This document shows, one piece after another, positions 12,676-17,091 of a stretch of DNA of 17,091 nucleotides (position 1 is its first letter; every line of letters starts with the position of its first letter). The notes beneath the pieces were generated by a model. It made no database searches and was not told the DNA's origin. It saw nothing but the letters and a program-made list of their open reading frames with translations. This DNA comes from Anaerolineaceae bacterium UBA4775 (lineage in GTDB: Bacteria; Chloroflexota; Anaerolineae; Anaerolineales; Anaerolineaceae). The position numbers were made by a program, and so were the translations under genes. The stretch lies in NCBI GenBank assembly GCA_002403205.1, contig DHHJ01000030.1, forward strand, positions 1 to 17,091, written 5' to 3'.

Positions 12676-15465
12676 TCAGACCTGCTCCAGCGTCCCCCAG
12701 CTCTTGCCGATCTTGACTTCCGTGCTGATGGGGATATCCAGTTCGTAAGCATTTTCCATGATCTTGCGTACCAGGTCGGCGGTTTCCGATAGTTCATCCG
12801 CCGGCACTTCAAAGATCAGCTCGTCATGCACCTGCAACAGCATCCTGGCACCCAGGCCGGCCTGCTCGATTTCACCGGGCAACCGCAGCATGGAGATTTT
12901 GATGATATCCGCAGCCGTGCCCTGGATGGGGGCGTTGATCGCTTCACGCTCTTCCCGCTGGCGGATGTTATGGGGTGCGCCCTGTTTCAGGTTGGGGAAG
13001 TAACGCCGGCGCCCCAGGAGCGTTTCCACGTAACCCTGCTGGGCGGCTGTTTCACGGATGCCTTCCAGATAACTTTTCACCCCCGGGAACTCCTTAAAAT
13101 AGGCTTCGATGAAGTTCTCCGCCTCGGCGAGGGTCAGGTCGGTGGCGTTGGTCAGCCCGTAGGCACTCATGCCGTAAATCAAGCCAAAGTTGATCGCCTT
13201 GGCATGGCGGCGCATGTCAGGGGTAACCTCGTCCAGGCCAATCCCGTGCACAGCGGCCGCTGTGGTGGCGTGAATATCCTGCCCCGCGTTGAAAGCCGCC
13301 AGCATGGCTTTATCCTGGGCCATATGAGCCACGATCCGCAGCTCAATCTGGGAATAATCGACCGCCATCAACCACCAGCCCTCCTCGGCGATAAAGCCGT
13401 TGCGCACCCGCCGGCCAATTTCCGTGCGGATAGGGATGTTCTGCAAGTTGGGGTCTGAAGAAGCAATCCGCCCGGTGACTGTACCGGTCTGGTTGAACGA
13501 TGTGTGCACCCGACCGGTTTGGGGGTTGATTTGCAGTGGCAGGGTGTCCACATAGGTAGAGCGCAATTTTTCCATCTCACGGTAATCGAGCACCCACTCA
13601 ACCACGGGGTGCTGCCCGGTCATCGCCTCCAGGACGCCCGCCGCTGTTGAATAATGACCTGAAGAGGTTTTTCGCGCCCGGTCGGGTGGCTCGAGCCCAA
13701 GTTTGTCGAACAGGGCTTCCGATAGCTGCTGGGTGGAATTTAAATTGAAGACATAACCCACCGCGTCGTGGATTTTGGCTTCAATGTCAGCCAATTTTTC
13801 TTCCAGTTCCCGGGAAAAATCCGCAAAGAATGCCTCATCCAGTTTGATCCCTGCTTCTTCCATGGATGCCAGCACTGGAATTAAGGGCATCTCCATGGTT
13901 TTGAACAGCTCCTGTGCGTTATGGCTCTCCAGCTCGTCTTTCAGCTGGGGAATCAGGCGCAGGCAGATGGCGGCATCCGCTGCGGCATAGCCCGCAACCT
14001 CGGCGATCGGCACCTCGTCCATGGTTTTTTGCCCGCGCCCCTTGCCGATCAGCTCTTCAATCTGGGTCATCTCGTAACCCAGGCGCACCCAGGCCAGGTT
14101 TTTCAAACCCAGGTTGCGCGAGGCAGGGTTGATCAGCCATTCCGCGATCATGGTATCGAAGGTCAGCGGTGAAACCGTCAGACCGGCGCGCTTGAGCACC
14201 AAATAATCATATTTAAGGTTGTGGCCCGCCTTCCCGATCTGCGGGTCGGAGAGCGGACGGGATAAGGCTTCAAAGACCTCGCTGACAGGAAGCTGATCCC
14301 CCTGCCGGTGCCCAAGGGGGATGTAATACCCCTGGTCGGGGTCAACCGCCAAAGAAATCCCCACCAAAGCCGCCTTCATCACATCGGTGTCGGTGGTTTC
14401 GGTATCAAAAGCGATCAGCTCCGCCTGTTCGAGAACCTTCACCAGGTCAGCCAGGGCTTTGGGGGTATCGACAAGGACGGTTTTGACCGACCCTGGCTCT
14501 TCAGCAACGCTAGCCGCGGCTTTGGTTGGTGTGAACAGGTCCATCTGGCCGCCCTGGGGCATCACCGGCTGCATTTTGCCCACCAGGGTGTTGAGCGGGG
14601 TGATCAGGCTGCGAAATTCCAGCTCACGGAACAGGTTTTCGACTGCCTGGGGGTTGAATCGGTCAATGCGCGCCTGTTCCAAATCGAGGGGCACATCCAG
14701 ATCGGTGACGATCTGGGCCAGGTCGCGGCTGAGGAACGCGATCTCTTTGCCCCCCTCCAGGGCGGATTTTGGCCTGCCGGTGATTTCCTCAAGGTGATCG
14801 AAGATCCCTTCCAGCGAACCGTATTCAGCCAGCAACTTGACGGCCGTTTTCTCTCCAATGCCCTTCACACCGGGGATGTTGTCGGAAGGGTCACCGCACA
14901 GGGCTTTGAAATCAACCACTTTCTCGGGCGGGACGCCCAATTTGCTGACCACATCGTCGGGCAGGTAATCCTTGGCATCGGAGAGCTTGTTGCCCGCCAG
15001 GCTGACCACCACCCGGTCGGTGACGAGCTGGAGCAAGTCCTTGTCGCCGGTGATGATCTTGACGCCCAAACCCTGCTCCTCAGCCGCCCAGCGTGCCACG
15101 CTGCCCAGCACATCGTCCGCTTCGTAATTCTCCAGTTCCAGGCGGGGAATGTTAAAAGCATCCACGATCTCTCGCATGCGCTCCACCTGCCCCCGCAGGT
15201 CGTCGGGCATTTTTGCGCGCGTGCCCTTATAGTCTTCATACAGTTCATGGCGGAAGGATTTACCTTTATCGAACACCACCGCCAGGTAATCGGGGTTTTC
15301 CTGTTGAAAGATACGCAGCAGGATGCTGGTAAAACCATACACACCCGCTGTCGGTTCCCCGCTGTTGGTCTGGAAGGCGTTGGTGCGGGTGCCGCCAGCG
15401 GTGAGGGCATAATAAGCCCGGTACGCCAGGCCGTGTCCATCGATCAAGTATAAAATGGGGGGCAT
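12676..15465 (-). CDS. polA: DNA polymerase I
   Basis: Repair and Okazaki-fragment polymerase, 929 aa, about the length of the E. coli enzyme. The 5' nuclease domain (1-290) has LIDGHG (8-12), YEADDVLG (114-121) and GDKDLL (140-145), and the helix-hairpin-helix GVKGIGEKTA (199-208). The 3'-5' exonuclease domain (about 325-515) keeps its catalytic set: FDTET (Asp354, Glu356), GHNLKYD (414-420) and YAAAD (Asp497), so proofreading looks active, unlike several PolA branches that have lost it. The polymerase domain (540-929) has motif A DYSQIELR (703-710), motif B RRHAKAINFGLIYG (752-765) with Phe760 at the position that discriminates against dideoxynucleotides, and motif C QVHDE (878-882). The start at 15465 is supported by AAAGGA 6 nt upstream. 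It is separated from the aldo/keto reductase by a terminator. Confidence 0.99.
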   Translation of the reverse strand: MPPILYLIDGHGLAYRAYYALTAGGTRTNAFQTNSGEPTAGVYGFTSILLRIFQQENPDYLAVVFDKGKSFRHELYEDYKGTRAKMPDDLRGQVERMREIVDAFNIPRLELENYEADDVLGSVARWAAEEQGLGVKIITGDKDLLQLVTDRVVVSLAGNKLSDAKDYLPDDVVSKLGVPPEKVVDFKALCGDPSDNIPGVKGIGEKTAVKLLAEYGSLEGIFDHLEEITGRPKSALEGGKEIAFLSRDLAQIVTDLDVPLDLEQARIDRFNPQAVENLFRELEFRSLITPLNTLVGKMQPVMPQGGQMDLFTPTKAAASVAEEPGSVKTVLVDTPKALADLVKVLEQAELIAFDTETTDTDVMKAALVGISLAVDPDQGYYIPLGHRQGDQLPVSEVFEALSRPLSDPQIGKAGHNLKYDYLVLKRAGLTVSPLTFDTMIAEWLINPASRNLGLKNLAWVRLGYEMTQIEELIGKGRGQKTMDEVPIAEVAGYAAADAAICLRLIPQLKDELESHNAQELFKTMEMPLIPVLASMEEAGIKLDEAFFADFSRELEEKLADIEAKIHDAVGYVFNLNSTQQLSEALFDKLGLEPPDRARKTSSGHYSTAAGVLEAMTGQHPVVEWVLDYREMEKLRSTYVDTLPLQINPQTGRVHTSFNQTGTVTGRIASSDPNLQNIPIRTEIGRRVRNGFIAEEGWWLMAVDYSQIELRIVAHMAQDKAMLAAFNAGQDIHATTAAAVHGIGLDEVTPDMRRHAKAINFGLIYGMSAYGLTNATDLTLAEAENFIEAYFKEFPGVKSYLEGIRETAAQQGYVETLLGRRRYFPNLKQGAPHNIRQREEREAINAPIQGTAADIIKISMLRLPGEIEQAGLGARMLLQVHDELIFEVPADELSETADLVRKIMENAYELDIPISTEVKIGKSWGTLEQV

Positions 15466-15505
15466 AGGTGTTCCTTTACACTATTGAAAGGCCGTGCATG
15501 GCTTT

Positions 15506-15533
15506 ATTTTAACCCGATTCAGACCAGAAACAA
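15506..15533 (-). promoter_or_regulatory. Candidate polA promoter
   Basis: On the minus strand TTGTTT (15533-15528) and TAAAAT (15511-15506) are 16 nt apart. The predicted start near 15499 gives a leader of about 34 nt carrying the AAAGGA Shine-Dalgarno (15477-15472). The -35 match is weak. Confidence 0.35.
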
Positions 15534-15566
15534 CGGAGTGAACCTGGGGCCCTTGCTGAAGGGAAC

Positions 15567-15601
15567 AAAACAGGGCTGACCTCACTGCCCGGCCAGCCCT
15601 G
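15567..15601 (-). terminator. Intrinsic terminator of the aldo/keto reductase gene
   Basis: On the minus strand CAGGGCTG (15601-15594) and CAGCCCTG (15578-15571) form a perfect 8 bp stem with a 15 nt loop, followed by TTTT (15570-15567). It begins 26 bp past the reductase stop codon and ends before the polA promoter region, insulating polA. Confidence 0.8.
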
Positions 15602-15627
15602 AAATGCGTTAACCACCTGCGGTTGAA

Positions 15628-16596
15628 TTAATCTTCCACAGCCTGGATGATCTGGTCAATCCGTTCCATGACATCATCGGTCAGCTGATCTTTGATCTCA
15701 ATGGCCTTCATGTTTTCCTCAATTTGTGAGAGCTTGCTGGCGCCGGTGATCACCGTGCTGACATTCGGATTCTTGAGCAGCCAGGCCAAAGACATTTGCG
15801 CCAGGCTCACCCCCAGATCGTCGGCAACCTTGGCCAACTGCCGGGTGACGGCCAGTTTCTTCTCATCCTGGACGCGCTTCTTCATCCAGTCAAAGTCCGA
15901 AAGGTCTGCCCGGCTGCCTTTGGGAATTTCGCCCTGGTTGTACTTGCCCGTGAGCATGCCGCCGTACAACGGGCTCCAGACGGTGGTGCCGTAGCCCAGC
16001 TCTTTGTAGAGAATGTCATACTCTTCTTCAAAGCGGCGGCGGTGGAACAAGTTGTACTGAGGCTGTTCCATGCTTGGCGGCCTCAGGTTGTTGCGGCGGG
16101 CAAAATCCGTAGCACGCAGGATCTCCGCAGCAGACCATTCTGATGTGCCCCAATAAAAGGCTTTACCCTCACGGATAACCTGGTTAAAGGCGAATACCGT
16201 CTCTTCGATAGGGGTTTCGGGGTCTGGCCGGTGGGCAAACACCAGGTCCACATACTCCAGCTGCAGACGGGTAAGGGCGGCGTTGACGCCTTCGATGATG
16301 TGCTTGTAGGATAAGCCTTTGTCATTGGGGCCGTCACCACCCCAGAAGATCTTGGTCGAGACGAGGTAATCCTTGCGCGCCCAGCCCAGGTCTTTGAAGG
16401 CCTGGCCCATGATCGTTTCTGCTTCACCGTTGGCGTACGCTTCAGCGTTGTCGAAGAAGTTCACGCCCGCATCATAGGCTGCGGCCATGAGGGCTTTGGC
16501 TTCTTCCAGCCCGAATTGGCGGCCGTAAGTCACCCAGGCGCCGAGCGATAGCTCGGAAACCTTAACCCCTGCTTTGCCTAAATGTCGATACTCCAT
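15628..16596 (-). CDS. Aldo/keto reductase, Kv-beta-like group
   Basis: NADPH-dependent oxidoreductase with a TIM-barrel fold, 322 aa. The catalytic tetrad is complete: Asp49 and Tyr54 in DNAEAY, Lys82 in STKIF, and His122 in FAHRPD. The N-terminal MEYRHLGKAGVKVSELSLGA and the SEWSAAEI segment (173-180) are typical of the potassium-channel beta-subunit/YghZ-like branch of the superfamily, and the C-terminal region TVITGASKL (291-299) supplies cofactor phosphate contacts. The substrate is probably a reactive aldehyde or ketone but cannot be specified. The start is fixed by AAAGGAGC (16608-16601) 5 nt before the ATG. It is a single-gene unit with its own terminator. Confidence 0.96.
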   Translation of the reverse strand: MEYRHLGKAGVKVSELSLGAWVTYGRQFGLEEAKALMAAAYDAGVNFFDNAEAYANGEAETIMGQAFKDLGWARKDYLVSTKIFWGGDGPNDKGLSYKHIIEGVNAALTRLQLEYVDLVFAHRPDPETPIEETVFAFNQVIREGKAFYWGTSEWSAAEILRATDFARRNNLRPPSMEQPQYNLFHRRRFEEEYDILYKELGYGTTVWSPLYGGMLTGKYNQGEIPKGSRADLSDFDWMKKRVQDEKKLAVTRQLAKVADDLGVSLAQMSLAWLLKNPNVSTVITGASKLSQIEENMKAIEIKDQLTDDVMERIDQIIQAVED

Positions 16597-16661
16597 AATT
16601 GCTCCTTTTTCCCTGTTCTTTTATATCAGTAGATGAAAATCTAATGCTTTGGTTACATACA

Positions 16662-16690
16662 ATTATACGCGCTGGGAAAGCCCAATGCAA
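16662..16690 (-). promoter_or_regulatory. Candidate promoter of the aldo/keto reductase gene
   Basis: On the minus strand TTGCAT (16690-16685) and a perfect TATAAT (16667-16662) are separated by 17 nt. The predicted transcript would have a leader of just under 60 nt before the ATG at 16596, with a strong Shine-Dalgarno at its end. Confidence 0.55.
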
Positions 16691-16852
16691 AAAATGATTG
16701 TGAAATCCCATCTGACCGACTAAGCCAGGTTTACCAGATCGGCAAGCACTCCATAGGTAAGCAGGGTCGCAGCGAGGATGCGAGAAAAAAAGCATGCAAC
16801 CGAAATTTCCCAGGATAAAAAAACCACGTCAGGAAATTAAGGCTTTGGCGAA
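16691..16852. other. Spacer between the reductase promoter and the transposase remnant
   Basis: I see no gene, RNA gene or terminator here. It contains TCGCA and TGCGA arms at about 16767-16783 followed by an A run, which is not a terminator in the + direction. Part may be decayed insertion-sequence DNA continuous with the transposase fragment. Confidence 0.35.
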
Positions 16853-17065
16853 TCAAATCAAAGTGAACCTGGTGATCAACCGACAGTAACAACTACACAA
16901 AACAGGGGAAAGGCTCACCATCCCCTTACAAACAAATAAAAACCTGCTGAAAAAATCGCAATTCCATTCAGTCACCCCTATCCGCGTTGCACCTTCACGT
17001 TGGGTGATCCGTTTCTCGTCGGTCATCTTTAGGATTTCACAGCGATTTAGTTCTTTGATGCTCAT
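16853..17065 (-). pseudogene. N-terminal fragment of an ISNCY-type transposase
   Basis: From the ATG at 17065, with AAAGGA upstream, the first 33 codons read MSIKELNRCEILKMTDEKRI then TQREGATRIGVTE. This resembles the helix-turn-helix start of ISNCY (IS1202-like) transposases, whose N-termini run MSxKELxRxEVLxxxxxKRxTQxxAAxxLGxS before the DNA-recognition helix. After residue 33 (about 16967) similarity stops: the rest (WNCDFFSRF to the stop at 16853) is Phe/Cys-rich and unlike the family, and the expected 400-residue DDE catalytic part is missing. It is therefore a truncated remnant, 70 codons long. The family assignment is from memory of the motif and is moderately sure. Confidence 0.5.
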
Positions 17066-17091
17066 GGTTAGTGTCCTTTGTTTTAGCATGT

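Noticed and set aside
14308..15453. 381-codon open frame on the + strand opposite polA
   Set aside because: It is an antisense shadow of the 5' nuclease and exonuclease parts of polA, which has complete motifs. The frame is rich in Gln, His and Gly and has no recognisable domain.
5183..16667. Two copies of ACAATTATACGC (near 5180 and 16660) as a dispersed repeat
   Set aside because: Both contain a minus-strand TATAAT. A 12-base match around a -10 consensus is better explained as promoter similarity or chance than as a repeat family.
16562..16795. 77-codon minus-strand frame over the reductase promoter
   Set aside because: It overlaps the promoter, Shine-Dalgarno and start of the aldo/keto reductase in another frame and shows no domain.
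1..17091. CRISPR arrays, tRNA or rRNA genes
   Set aside because: No regularly spaced repeats and no tRNA cloverleaf or rRNA stretch could be recognised by eye. The repeats at 1-118 are too few and irregular for CRISPR.

Overview
The window is a GC-rich stretch of a bacterial chromosome (AT-rich only in the spacers). It looks like a member of the Chloroflexota, probably class Anaerolineae. That placement is an inference from the style of the secreted proteins, the flippase/FAD-oxidoreductase pair, and frequent leaderless-looking starts mixed with Shine-Dalgarno starts; no rRNA or other firm phylogenetic marker is present. Most of the window is ordinary core and housekeeping DNA. I did not find a convincing new multi-gene system. 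The points of interest are regulatory (leaderless promoters, a complex dnaA upstream region, a CsoR-like palindrome) plus two gene remnants and a histidine-rich transporter tail.

Layout. 1-144: a REP-like cluster of inverted and direct repeats, then a -10 box directly before murI. 145-987 (+): murI, glutamate racemase, for cell-wall D-glutamate. 984-4922 (-): a two-gene unit encoding an exported subtilisin-type protease (S8) and, directly abutting it (TAAATG), a LysM lipoprotein with a LasA-type M23 metallopeptidase domain; its stop overlaps the murI stop at a shared TTAA. 4986-5147 (-): the last ~53 codons of what looks like a dead ABC-2 type transporter permease. 5312-7246 (-): an ABC-F ATPase with a C-terminal coiled coil. 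Diverging from it, 7352-9723 (+): an integral-membrane flippase-like protein and an FAD-dependent oxidoreductase 5 bp apart, a probable operon linked to lipid or glycan metabolism.

9724-10183: a 460 bp AT-rich spacer with a perfect 18 bp palindrome, two intrinsic terminator-like hairpins and two candidate promoters ahead of dnaA (10184-11530, +). dnaA has no dnaN beside it. 11617-12663 (+): an EamA/DMT-family membrane transporter with a 64-residue tail containing 23 histidines, suggesting metal handling. Converging on it, 12676-15465 (-): a full-length polA with intact 5' nuclease, proofreading and polymerase motifs. 15628-16596 (-): an aldo/keto reductase of the Kv-beta-like group with a clear terminator and promoter. 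16597-17091: a spacer and the N-terminal fragment of what looks like an ISNCY-type transposase, so the right edge touches a decayed insertion sequence.

Five of the ten intact genes (murI, the S8 protease, ABC-F, the flippase and EamA) have a -10-like hexamer ending 6 or 7 nt before the start codon and no Shine-Dalgarno sequence. dnaA, polA and the aldo/keto reductase have good Shine-Dalgarno sequences and real 5' leaders.
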